Part shown: piece after piece, positions 26,646 through 34,482 of the stretch | How positions within the stretch are numbered: position 1 is the stretch's first letter | Layout of the letters: each line of letters starts with the position of its first letter | NCBI GenBank assembly: GCA_045119215.1 | Contig: JBGVDD010000085.1 | Span: 1-64,000, forward strand | Direction: 5' to 3' | DNA from: RUG11237 sp045119215 | Lineage (GTDB): Bacteria > Bacillota > Clostridia > Lachnospirales > Lachnospiraceae | DNA: 64,000 nt | Translations under genes and position numbers: made by a program | Notes under the pieces: model-generated | Told to the model about the DNA's origin: nothing | Databases searched by the model: none | The model's input: only the letters and a program-made list of their open reading frames with translations

Positions 26646-26661
26646 ATACCTAGGTATTATA
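26646..26661 (-). promoter_or_regulatory. Extended -10 promoter with overlapping 12-bp palindrome before the GNAT gene
   Basis: On the minus strand TGCTATAAT forms an extended -10 (TATAAT at 26661-26656), and the perfect palindrome ATACCTAGGTAT (26646-26657) overlaps its end and the expected start site, as an operator would. The -35 (TGGCAA, 17 nt upstream) is weak. Regulation is inferred only. Confidence 0.5.
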
Positions 26662-26702
26662 GCAAACTTTACTACCTATTGCCAGTAGAATTTATGTGAG
26701 TT

Positions 26703-27419
26703 TTATTCCCTAAACCAATCCCAAAATCCAAAACTAATCTCAATATCCTCACTGTCTGCTGTAAAGATACTTTCATATTCCTCTCTGGTGAGCACCTTTT
26801 TTAGCTCCTCTTTTTGCTCCTCTTCTAACACTCCGTAGGCTGTATCCACAAAGCATAAATTAGGATACAATACACACCACCAGTTCTTTCCCTCTGCCTT
26901 ACCAATCTTCACTCTTAGGGCTTGATAATATCCTGGAGGGAAAACAGCCTCCCCATAGGTTTTCACCGGAAAATAACACTCTGTAACTTCTGCATCTATA
27001 TTGTAATCATATCCTTCCCTACGGACGATAGTTTCTGCAATTGCTGCTATCTCCATAATATTTGCACAGACAACCTCCTTGACTTGCTGTGCATTTCCAC
27101 AATCCCTGGTCAGGTTGCTGACATAGGAAACCACTTCCTCTTTTACCTTCATTTTCAGTGCCTGATCTTTACTACTGTCACTATTGGCAATCACATGCAA
27201 ACGCAGAATCTCTTTTGCAATTCCCTTCTGATAATCCTCAGTCATAGCCGTCTTTGTTCCCTTATCCTGCGTGATATGACGGAATGTTTCTCCCCCCTTA
27301 CAACAAATCGTTATGTAAAATACTCCAATCATAATACACGCAAGTGTTACCAAAAGATTTTTTATAATGTATGTTTTTTCCTTTTTTAGCTGTGCTAAAA
27401 TTGTAATCATTTTTTCCAT
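26703..27419 (-). CDS. spoIIR: Stage II sporulation protein R (forespore-to-mother-cell signal)
   Basis: A 238-residue protein with a membrane helix near residues 18-40 (NLLVTLACIMIGVFYITICC) acting as export signal. The core LRLHVIANSDSSKDQALKMK is the SpoIIR hallmark, followed by VTECYFPVKTYGEAVFPPGYYQALRVKIGKAEGKNWWCVLYP. SpoIIR is made in the forespore, crosses into the intermembrane space and switches on the SpoIIGA protease, which frees sigma-E in the mother cell. The ribosome site (GAGAGG) lies inside a perfect 11-bp hairpin. Confidence 0.93.
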   Translation of the reverse strand: MEKMITILAQLKKEKTYIIKNLLVTLACIMIGVFYITICCKGGETFRHITQDKGTKTAMTEDYQKGIAKEILRLHVIANSDSSKDQALKMKVKEEVVSYVSNLTRDCGNAQQVKEVVCANIMEIAAIAETIVRREGYDYNIDAEVTECYFPVKTYGEAVFPPGYYQALRVKIGKAEGKNWWCVLYPNLCFVDTAYGVLEEEQKEELKKVLTREEYESIFTADSEDIEISFGFWDWFRE

Positions 27420-27426
27420 AAAATAT

Positions 27427-27457
27427 AACCTCTCTTTCTGTTTCTAAAAGAGAGGTT
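27427..27457 (-). promoter_or_regulatory. Hairpin that contains the spoIIR ribosome-binding site
   Basis: AACCTCTCTTT pairs perfectly over 11 bp with AAAGAGAGGTT around a 9-nt loop. On the minus strand the 3' arm holds GAGAGG, 9 nt before the spoIIR ATG. No T tract follows, so it is more likely to hide the ribosome site than to end transcription. Confidence 0.6.
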
Positions 27458-27501
27458 ACCCTTATTTCTTACAGTTATACACAAAGTTACGATTTTTGTA
27501 A

Positions 27502-28173
27502 CTACGATTTTTTTATAAAAGTACGGATTGCTTCCTGCTGATTGTCAATATGAATAGATATGGCTTCCATAGCTTTTTCTTCCTGTCTTTGAGATACAGC
27601 ACGAAGTATCTCTTCGTGTTCTAACAAAATTGTCTCATGAAGAGAAGTGTCTTTTAAATACTCCAGTCGATACCGATACATCTGTTCCCTGAGATTATTC
27701 AAAATGGAAATTAATCGGTTATTCAATGTTGCATTGTAGATTACGGTATGAAAGGCTTCATCTGCCTCCGCCATCTTCACCACATCTTCTTCCTCTTTCA
27801 CCACCTCTTCAAACTGCTTCTTTTTCTCCTCCAATTCCTTGATTTCTTCTTTTGTAATTCGTCCACAAGCAAGCTGTATGGCAAGTCCCTCCAGTGCGCG
27901 ACGTACTTCCAAGACATCCTGCATACTTTTTTCTGTAATCTTGGCCACTTCAGCTCCCTTTCTAGGAATCATAAGCACAAGACCCTCCAATTCCAGCTTT
28001 CTGATAGCTTCCCGAATGGGAGTTCTGGAAACCCCCAGTCTTTGAGCCAGCTGAATCTCCATCAATCGCTCACCAGGTTTTAATTCTCCTTTTAAGATTG
28101 CCTGCCTTAATGTATTAAATACCACATCCCTTAAGGGCAGGTACTCATTCATCTCTACCTGAAACATATCCAT
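27502..28173 (-). CDS. GntR-family regulator, FadR subfamily (FCD domain)
   Basis: A 223-residue regulator. Residues 10-75 are the winged helix (PLRDVVFNTLRQAILKGELK, PGERLMEIQLAQRLGVSRTP, IREAIRKLELEGLV), and residues 85-215 form the all-helical FCD ligand domain with its His/Asp metal-site pattern (ADEAFHTVIYNA, HEEILRAV). FadR-type GntR proteins sense organic acids. The gene lies 18 nt behind ispE and 82 nt before spoIIR in the same direction. Its target is not evident from the neighbours. Confidence 0.9.
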   Translation of the reverse strand: MDMFQVEMNEYLPLRDVVFNTLRQAILKGELKPGERLMEIQLAQRLGVSRTPIREAIRKLELEGLVLMIPRKGAEVAKITEKSMQDVLEVRRALEGLAIQLACGRITKEEIKELEEKKKQFEEVVKEEEDVVKMAEADEAFHTVIYNATLNNRLISILNNLREQMYRYRLEYLKDTSLHETILLEHEEILRAVSQRQEEKAMEAISIHIDNQQEAIRTFIKKS

Positions 28174-28191
28174 CTGTACTTTCCTCCTTCC

Positions 28192-29082
28192 TTATACAAA
28201 TGTAGTAACTACAATTTTTTCCAAATCCTTTGTTTTACTATTTCTTTCTTCCAACACCTTATATGCTGTCTCTGCCTTCTCTTTCGTTTCATAAATTCCA
28301 AACACAGTAGGACCGCTGCCACTCATCATAGCATTGATGGCACCATTTTCTTTCATAATGTTCTTGATTTCTTCTATCACCGGATATGCAGGTATGGTAA
28401 CTGTCTCCAGCACGTTGCCCATGACCTGACATACCCCATTTAAATCCTCTGCCTCAATTCTATCTATCATTTTGTCAATGTCCGGATGATATGACAGTTC
28501 ATTTGCATGAAGATTCTCATACACAAACTTTGTGGATACATCAATATCCGGTTTTGCAAGTAACACATAGCATCCTGGTGCATCCTTTAAAGGGCTAAGC
28601 TTTTCACCAATTCCTTCTGCCAATGCAGTTTTTCCCATAATACAATAAGGTACATCTGCTCCAATTTTTACCCCGCGCTCCATCAGTTCTTCCATTGATA
28701 GTCCCAATCCAAACATCTCATTAACTCCACGCAATACCGCAGCAGCATCGGCACTTCCCCCTGCCATTCCTGCCGCAATAGGTATATTTTTCTCCAAAGT
28801 AACCTTAAGTACCTGACGAATCTGAAATTCATCCATCAATAATCTTGCTGCTTTATATACCAAATTGTTTTCGTCTGTTGGCAAAGTATGATTGTCCGTC
28901 TCAATAACAATTCTTTCTATCCCTGGTTCTAATGCTGTCAGTGTGATGACATCGTATAAATTCACGGTCTGCATTATCATTCTAACCTCGTGGTAACCAT
29001 CCTCCCTACGCCTGACCACATCCAGGGACAGATTAATTTTTCCCATTGCCTTGCATGACAATGCTGTCTTTTCTTTCACCAT
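28192..29082 (-). CDS. ispE: 4-diphosphocytidyl-2-C-methyl-D-erythritol kinase
   Basis: A 296-residue GHMP kinase. CKAMGKINLSLDVVRRREDGYHEV is the IspE N-terminal signature, PIAAGMAGGSADAAAVLRGV (near residue 96) the ATP-binding motif 2, and AMMSGSGPTVFGIYE the C-terminal motif 3. It phosphorylates CDP-methylerythritol in the MEP route to isoprenoids. A sigma-A promoter lies 57 nt upstream. ispE, gntR and spoIIR run the same way with short gaps and may share transcripts. Confidence 0.95.
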   Translation of the reverse strand: MVKEKTALSCKAMGKINLSLDVVRRREDGYHEVRMIMQTVNLYDVITLTALEPGIERIVIETDNHTLPTDENNLVYKAARLLMDEFQIRQVLKVTLEKNIPIAAGMAGGSADAAAVLRGVNEMFGLGLSMEELMERGVKIGADVPYCIMGKTALAEGIGEKLSPLKDAPGCYVLLAKPDIDVSTKFVYENLHANELSYHPDIDKMIDRIEAEDLNGVCQVMGNVLETVTIPAYPVIEEIKNIMKENGAINAMMSGSGPTVFGIYETKEKAETAYKVLEERNSKTKDLEKIVVTTFV

Positions 29083-29138
29083 TTTCGTTTCCTTCCGCTT
29101 ATCTGAGCATCTTAATCTTTGTTTATTGTATACAATAC

Positions 29139-29166
29139 ATTATATACATTTTCAACAAATTTGCAA
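29139..29166 (-). promoter_or_regulatory. Sigma-A promoter of ispE
   Basis: On the minus strand TTGCAA (29166-29161), 16 nt, TATAAT (29144-29139). It lies in the 195-nt gap between divergent genes; no clear promoter could be fixed for the plus-strand gene there. Confidence 0.65.
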
Positions 29167-29277
29167 TGCTTGTTTTGTATGTAATCTATGGTAACTCCTT
29201 TCCATTCATCAACCGATAATCTATATAGAGGCGTAGCTTTAAAATTATATTTATTTTCTGATTATAAGGAGGTTTTT

Positions 29278-29907
29278 ATGAGCGTAAATGAAATTGGTAA
29301 TGCATACCAGCAGGTAACATCTGTATATGGCAAAAAAGAGAACACAAAAGAAGAAACTAAAGAAGAAAAAATCACCCCAAAGGTAGATACCGAAGAGTCG
29401 GCAGTGTATGAGGGAAGTGTGGAAAATTCTGAAAAAACTTACACAATCTCAGCAGACCGACAGGCCATTATCGACCAGCTAAAAGCAGACCAGGAAGCCC
29501 GTACTTTACAACTGCAAAGTCTGGTAGAAAAAATGTTTGCAAAACAGGGACAAACCTTGGCAAATGCAGATGATATGTGGAAGTTCTTAGCAAGTGGAAA
29601 ATACGAAGTGGATCCTGAAACAAAAGCACAGGCCCAGAAAGATATTGCTGAAGACGGATATTGGGGTGTAGAACAGACATCAGAGCGTATTTTGTCCTTT
29701 GCAAAGGCACTTGCGGGAGACAACGTAGAATTGATCGACAAAATGCAGGCTGCTGTAGAGAAGGGATTCAAGGAGGCAACCAAAGCATGGGGCAAGGATT
29801 TACCTGAAATCTGCGAAAAAACTCTGGATGCTGTCCATGAAAAATTTGCAGCATGGAAAGAAGCAGCTACCAAACCTGCCGAAACTGCCGATGATATTCA
29901 GCAATAG
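29278..29907 (+). CDS. Conserved helical protein of unknown function
   Basis: The ATG at 29278 is 6 nt behind AAGGAGG; the frame is open 30 codons further up without a ribosome site. The 209-residue product has an N-terminal MSVNEIGNAYQQ segment, a Lys/Glu/Thr-rich spacer (about 20-60), and a helical domain (about 60-200) with the striking block AEDGYWGVEQTSERILSFAK and GFKEATKAWGKDLPEICEKT. I have the impression of having seen this block in other Clostridia and proteobacteria, possibly the DUF5610 group, but I cannot confirm a family or a function. No signal peptide. Monocistronic with own terminator. Confidence 0.75.
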   Translation: MSVNEIGNAYQQVTSVYGKKENTKEETKEEKITPKVDTEESAVYEGSVENSEKTYTISADRQAIIDQLKADQEARTLQLQSLVEKMFAKQGQTLANADDMWKFLASGKYEVDPETKAQAQKDIAEDGYWGVEQTSERILSFAKALAGDNVELIDKMQAAVEKGFKEATKAWGKDLPEICEKTLDAVHEKFAAWKEAATKPAETADDIQQ

Positions 29908-29928
29908 TTTCATTGTCTGGCATAAAAA

Positions 29929-29955
29929 ATCCAAGGTTTTACACAAACCTTGGAT
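29929..29955. terminator. Bidirectional terminator between convergent genes
   Basis: ATCCAAGGTTT pairs perfectly with AAACCTTGGAT around a 5-nt loop, followed by eight T on the plus strand and preceded by six A. It serves the unknown plus-strand gene and the SipL-like gene on the other strand. Confidence 0.92.
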
Positions 29956-29960
29956 TTTTT

Positions 29961-31544
29961 TTAGGAAACCGATGTGGTATCCCGACACAATATAAGCTGT
30001 TGCCCTGGCAGTAAAGTCTCCACCCCCTCTGGTATATTATTTATTTTTCTTATGGTATCCCTGGAAACATAAAATTTTTTTCCAATATTCCACAAATTTT
30101 CTGAAGCTTCCGGATAGTATACTGTAATCCCTCCAATTCGTTCTTGGGTTTCTACACAAAATCCTTCTTTTTCATACTCTGTTACCATAGGTAGCTCAAT
30201 AGTCTCACTGACGAATGCCAAGAGGTCCATAGACACATACACTTGATATTCTCCCACTCCCCCTTCTGCTGTCTGTATGTGCAAGGCCATAGGAATCACC
30301 TGAATATTGGCATCATTATTTTCTGTTACAATATCTATCTGCTGGGTAAAAGGCATCTGCAAGGTTTTTTTCGTAAATTTCATTTCCTCCTCCGCTGGTA
30401 TTTGATACAAAAATAAAAGCTCTGCCTGAATGCTTCCAGATACCAGAATATCCTTTCCATTATTTTTGATATGGTCAATAGATATCCCCACATCACTTCC
30501 GCAAAACTTTAGTTTTCCCCCTTGATATAATACTTCTGCCGGCAATACATTTACTTTTCCCTCTTTTCTACAGCTTACCCTCTGATTTGCCAGCAAATGC
30601 TCTGCCTGATATATAGCGTTTTTCAAAGTATACTCTCCTGTGGTGATGTACAAATCATCCACAAAGGATATTTTAGTTTCTTCATATAACAATACAGTAT
30701 ATTTTAGTTCTGCCTGTAACCGTATTCTACGAAATTCACCTTCCTCATCCGGAACAATATCCAGCTGACTATTTCCTATTTCTGCATATAACTTCGATAT
30801 AAGATATCTATCCTCTGTCTCATGTCCTATTGCAGGACTTAAAAATGATACTTCGGCTTCTTTTGAAAAATACCCATCGTTTTCTCCCGCATATACAAAC
30901 CAGACACCAAGAGTTCCATATATTTTCGTTCCTTCGCTATTACTCCTTATCTGAACCTCCTTCAAATAAACATTTTGATACAGCAATTCATTGATATTAT
31001 CCATAGTCTTTTCAATATTGATATATTCCTTTAACTCCAAAACGTCCTTCTTCTCTGCCTTCAAGCATAAAAGTTCCTGGCTTTTTTCATGAAGTTCCAG
31101 GCCTTGAGCATCATTGATACACGGATAACTCAGCTGTTCTGCGTACTCTTTCCATATTTTTATGGTTATCATTGCCTGCACTTGAATTTTCCTGGTATTT
31201 TCCATTAAAATCTGCAAGTCTTCTAACTCGTAACTTCCTTGATAATTTTCCGGAGTAAATCCTTCCTCTGCCTCTACGTCCTCTTGAATCTCCACACTAG
31301 ATTGAAAAGATTCATACCGTCCCTGGTCATTTCGATACATACATTGAAAATATAATTTTCCTTTTATCAGTATTTTGCTGTCTCGAATTTCTGTCTGCTC
31401 CACACAAATTTTTCCGTTGGATACCACAATTTCGTCAATATCCCCTTTATTTTCCGGTAAATTTTTATCCTCATCCAGGGTAATTTGGCTTACAATACAT
31501 TCCCCTTTTTTCCCAATGGTCACCTGCTGTGTCTGTAACTGCAT
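29961..31544 (-). CDS. SipL-like spore coat morphogenesis protein (SPOCS/DUF3794 repeats plus LysM)
   Basis: A 527-residue protein without signal peptide, AGGAGT before the ATG. It contains about three SPOCS (DUF3794) beta domains, recognisable by VSNGKICVEQTEIRDSKILIKG, KLKFCGSDVGISIDHIKNNG and KILVSGSIQAELLF type strands, and a C-terminal LysM domain (about 470-522: ENLWNIGKKFYVSRDTIRKI, then LLPGQQLILC). In Clostridioides difficile the protein with this layout, SipL, binds SpoIVA through its LysM domain and anchors the coat to the forespore. Similarity in layout supports the same role here; direct orthology is inferred. It follows a small lipoprotein gene by 14 nt. Confidence 0.8.
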   Translation of the reverse strand: MQLQTQQVTIGKKGECIVSQITLDEDKNLPENKGDIDEIVVSNGKICVEQTEIRDSKILIKGKLYFQCMYRNDQGRYESFQSSVEIQEDVEAEEGFTPENYQGSYELEDLQILMENTRKIQVQAMITIKIWKEYAEQLSYPCINDAQGLELHEKSQELLCLKAEKKDVLELKEYINIEKTMDNINELLYQNVYLKEVQIRSNSEGTKIYGTLGVWFVYAGENDGYFSKEAEVSFLSPAIGHETEDRYLISKLYAEIGNSQLDIVPDEEGEFRRIRLQAELKYTVLLYEETKISFVDDLYITTGEYTLKNAIYQAEHLLANQRVSCRKEGKVNVLPAEVLYQGGKLKFCGSDVGISIDHIKNNGKDILVSGSIQAELLFLYQIPAEEEMKFTKKTLQMPFTQQIDIVTENNDANIQVIPMALHIQTAEGGVGEYQVYVSMDLLAFVSETIELPMVTEYEKEGFCVETQERIGGITVYYPEASENLWNIGKKFYVSRDTIRKINNIPEGVETLLPGQQLILCRDTTSVS

Positions 31545-31558
31545 TCCTTTACTCCTTC

Positions 31559-31978
31559 CTAATCCAGGCTGTCAAAGATGATAGTTTTGTCACTTAATGG
31601 TAGCTTTAACACTACATAGGGAGTACTTTCAATCCCTTCCTGCTGTTCTTCTACTGAAGGTCCAATCAGTGTAGTTTCAATACATATTGCATTTTCCGTT
31701 TCATACAATGCATTTACACTGATACTATAATTACCATTTTTCACTACACCGTACCCCCTTGCTATGTATAGATTCTCCTGATCTTGAAAAGTAAGCTTCA
31801 TTTCCTGATTTTTTGACTCATTGATTTTTTTCATAAATTCTTCCGGAATCTGTTCACTACTTACCAGACAGATTTCTATATCCGCTTTTTTTTCTGTTAA
31901 ATCTGACTGTATACTACATCCGTTTACTGTAAATACTACCATTAGCAGCGTGCACAAGAGCACAATAATTTTTTTCAT
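31559..31978 (-). CDS. Small lipoprotein, possibly PrcB-like
   Basis: A 139-residue lipoprotein: MKKIIVLLCTLLMVVFTVNG is followed by Cys21. The mature part has a short helix (EEFMKKINESKNQEM) and a small beta domain (LYIARGYGVVKNGNYSISVN, then TTLIGP and TPYVVLKLP). The G-x-G-v-x-x-G-x-Y pattern with a late (T/S)PY(V/I)V strand resembles the PrcB C-terminal domain of protease-complex subunits, but the match is only by eye. It is co-directional with the SipL-like gene. Confidence 0.7.
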   Translation of the reverse strand: MKKIIVLLCTLLMVVFTVNGCSIQSDLTEKKADIEICLVSSEQIPEEFMKKINESKNQEMKLTFQDQENLYIARGYGVVKNGNYSISVNALYETENAICIETTLIGPSVEEQQEGIESTPYVVLKLPLSDKTIIFDSLD

Positions 31979-32110
31979 AACATCCTGCCTGAATTATCAT
32001 GGTCTCTTTAGATATATATGCTGATTTTGTCATCTAATATTCTTTTTTACTGTACATTTTCATTTTTTTTTAGTAAAATAAGAGTAGTGGACACAAATAG
32101 GAGGAGTAAA

Positions 32111-32848
32111 ATGATTCGATTAATTTTGGTTTCTTTGACAGTAATATTGTTTTTAATTCTTGCCATTCCAATCATGATTGTAGAATGGATTATTGGGAAA
32201 TTTAGCCCAAAGACACGATCCCAGCGCTCTATGGCCATAATAAAATTTGTATTTCGCCTGCTTTTATTAGAGGCTGGTACCAAAGTTACAGTGCTTGGCG
32301 AAGAGAATGTGCCAAAGGATATCCCTGTACTATACATTGGAAACCACAGAAGTTACTTTGATATTTTGATTACTTACGTGCGAGTTCCCAGACCTACGGG
32401 GTATATAGCAAAAGAAGGCATGAAGACAATTCCGCTGCTTCGCATCTGGATGAAATATCTGAATTGTCTCTTTATTGACCGAACAGATGTAAAAAAAGGA
32501 ATGCAGACGATTTTAGATGGTGTAGAAAAGATAAAGAACGGTGTGTCCATTTGTATTTTCCCTGAGGGAACCAGAAACCGCAATGCGGAGGGAACTGTGT
32601 TAGATTTTAAGGGAGGCAGCTTTAAGATTGCTACGAAGTCCGGCTGTCCTATTATTCCTATGGCAATCTCAAATAGTGCTGCCATTTGGGAAAATCATTT
32701 ACCATTTATGAAAAGAACCCATGTGATATTAGAATATGGAAAACCAATTTATCCAAATGAATTAAGTAAAGAAGAACAAAAGCATCTCGGTGCATACTGT
32801 CAAAAGGAAATTCAGGCTATGCTTGATAAAAATAAAGATTTAATTTAA
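32111..32848 (+). CDS. plsC: 1-acyl-sn-glycerol-3-phosphate acyltransferase
   Basis: The ATG at 32111 follows AGGAGGAG; the frame extends 31 codons upstream but with no site. The 245-residue enzyme has an N-terminal membrane helix (about 1-22), the acyltransferase motif I IGNHRSYFDI (NHx4D, near residue 78), and motif III IFPEGTRNRN (near 157). It makes phosphatidic acid from lysophosphatidic acid and an acyl donor. Stand-alone plus-strand gene with a strong terminator. Confidence 0.92.
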   Translation: MIRLILVSLTVILFLILAIPIMIVEWIIGKFSPKTRSQRSMAIIKFVFRLLLLEAGTKVTVLGEENVPKDIPVLYIGNHRSYFDILITYVRVPRPTGYIAKEGMKTIPLLRIWMKYLNCLFIDRTDVKKGMQTILDGVEKIKNGVSICIFPEGTRNRNAEGTVLDFKGGSFKIATKSGCPIIPMAISNSAAIWENHLPFMKRTHVILEYGKPIYPNELSKEEQKHLGAYCQKEIQAMLDKNKDLI

Positions 32849-32856
32849 AAGTATAT

Positions 32857-32888
32857 AAAAAGCTGTCCACTGATATGGACAGCTTTTT
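32857..32888. terminator. Bidirectional terminator between plsC and murF
   Basis: AAAAAGCTGTCCA pairs perfectly with TGGACAGCTTTTT around a 6-nt loop; A and T runs on both sides make it work in both directions, fitting the convergent plsC and murF genes. Confidence 0.93.
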
Positions 32889-32900
32889 ATAATGATACGA

Positions 32901-34286
32901 TTACTTATTACTCAAAAATTCCACTAGTCTTTCAAATCCCATACCATGGCTTGCCTTAACTAATATCATATCTTTCTCCCGCAGAAATTCATCTGCGTGT
33001 TCCATCACTTCTTCTCTATTTTTATAGTGTAGTACCTGGCAGGAAGTAACATTTCCCAAAGTATTGACTGCCTCTTTCATCATCCATTCTGAGCGCTCTC
33101 CAACACATACCAACACATCTAAATTTGCCTTTGCTGCATAAGCCCCAACCTGACCATGGAGCAAACATTCATCTTCTCCCAGCTCAAACATATCTCCAAG
33201 AATTGCTACTTTACGTCCATTGGATTTGCTAATGATATCAATGGCAGACTTCATAGACATGGGATTGGCATTATAACAGTCATCCAGAATGGTATACTTT
33301 TGTGTTTTTATGGTATGATTTCTTCCCGGAATAGTTTCATAGCTCTCAATTCCTCTCTTTATCTCTTCCATAGTCATTCCCAATGCTTTTCCAGCCAAAG
33401 CTGCCGCCAGCGCGTTATTTACCATATGAGCTCCAGCCACAGGAATCAATGCCTCTAATTCCTTTCCATCCCTAAATTTTATGGTAATTCTACTGCCTTC
33501 CATACCAAGGTCTGTCACATTACTGCTATAAGCACTAAACCTTTCGTCAGTCTCTAAGCCAAAGAAGTCCGGGATGACACCTTCTACTTCTTTGATGGTG
33601 GACAGTTTATCATCCTCACCATTTAATATAATTGCTCCCTTCCCCAAAGCACGATACCCTTCAAATATCTCTGTCTTCGCTCTGAGTACACCATCTCTGT
33701 CTCCCAAGTTTTCCAGATGACACTGTCCGATATTGGTGATAATACACATGTCAGGCTGTGCCATTGCCGTCAGTCTGCTCATTTCCCCAAAGTCGCTGAT
33801 TCCCATCTCCACAATGGCAACCTGGGTATCTTCCGGTATGGAAAATATAGTAATGGGCACACCTATTTCATTGTTATAGTTTCCCTGGGTTTTCGTGGTC
33901 TTGAATTTTTCTTTCATTACAGCATATACCATCTCTTTTGTACTGGTCTTACCAACACTTCCTGTGATTCCAATTACCGTTGCCTTCAGTGTTTCACGAT
34001 ATCCTCTGGCAATGTCTTTGATTGCCTGCAAAGTGGAATCCACCAAAATACAGCACCCATTCTCCACTGTCATCTCTTCTTCCACTAATGCACATACTGC
34101 CCCGGATTTTAAAGTGTTTTCCACAAATTTATGCCCATCTACCCGTTCACCGCGAACAGCTACAAACATACTCCCCTCCTTTACCTGACGACTGTCCAAA
34201 GTAATATTGGTTACATTCCCTTTCCGTGCATCCCCCAGAATTTTTCCTTTACAAAAACCTGCAATTTGCTCTATTGTTAAATTCAT
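32901..34286 (-). CDS. murF: UDP-N-acetylmuramoyl-tripeptide--D-alanyl-D-alanine ligase
   Basis: I use the ATG at 34286; a GTG five codons upstream has no ribosome site. The 461-residue Mur ligase shows the three domains: substrate-binding (1-95, ITLDSRQVKEGSMFVAVRGE), ATPase (P-loop GITGSVGKTST at 106-116, QGNYNNEIGVP, MGISDFGEM) and C-terminal (ILDDCYNANPMSMKSAID, VAILGDMFELG). MurF adds D-Ala-D-Ala to UDP-MurNAc-tripeptide in the cytoplasm. The divergently read ddl gene, 196 nt away, makes the dipeptide substrate, so the pair supplies the end of the stem peptide. Confidence 0.95.
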   Translation of the reverse strand: MNLTIEQIAGFCKGKILGDARKGNVTNITLDSRQVKEGSMFVAVRGERVDGHKFVENTLKSGAVCALVEEEMTVENGCCILVDSTLQAIKDIARGYRETLKATVIGITGSVGKTSTKEMVYAVMKEKFKTTKTQGNYNNEIGVPITIFSIPEDTQVAIVEMGISDFGEMSRLTAMAQPDMCIITNIGQCHLENLGDRDGVLRAKTEIFEGYRALGKGAIILNGEDDKLSTIKEVEGVIPDFFGLETDERFSAYSSNVTDLGMEGSRITIKFRDGKELEALIPVAGAHMVNNALAAALAGKALGMTMEEIKRGIESYETIPGRNHTIKTQKYTILDDCYNANPMSMKSAIDIISKSNGRKVAILGDMFELGEDECLLHGQVGAYAAKANLDVLVCVGERSEWMMKEAVNTLGNVTSCQVLHYKNREEVMEHADEFLREKDMILVKASHGMGFERLVEFLSNK

Positions 34287-34331
34287 GATTTTATTCCTCA
34301 CTTCTATTTTTCTTTTTGATGTACTCTAAAA

Positions 34332-34360
34332 AGTATATCAAAAAGGTGTCAAAATCTCAA
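34332..34360 (-). promoter_or_regulatory. Sigma-A promoter of murF
   Basis: On the minus strand TTGAGA (34360-34355), 17 nt, TATACT (34337-34332), 46 nt before the murF ATG. Confidence 0.6.
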
Positions 34361-34387
34361 TGATTTCCCAAAGCTTTTTATTCCCCC

Positions 34388-34416
34388 TTGCCTTTTTTAC
34401 CATAGATTGTTAAAAT
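34388..34416 (+). promoter_or_regulatory. Sigma-A promoter of ddl
   Basis: TTGCCT, 17 nt, TAAAAT, 66 nt before the ddl ATG. Together with the murF promoter it forms a divergent pair for two cell-wall genes. Confidence 0.6.
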
Positions 34417-34482
34417 CATTACGGAACAATTACCATGTACTTTATAAAACAGGAATAGAATCAGAAAGGAACGGAAAATAAA

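Noticed and set aside
26922..27389. Plus-strand 155-codon open frame
   Set aside because: Antisense of spoIIR, Cys/His/Ile-rich as typical of shadows, no ribosome site.
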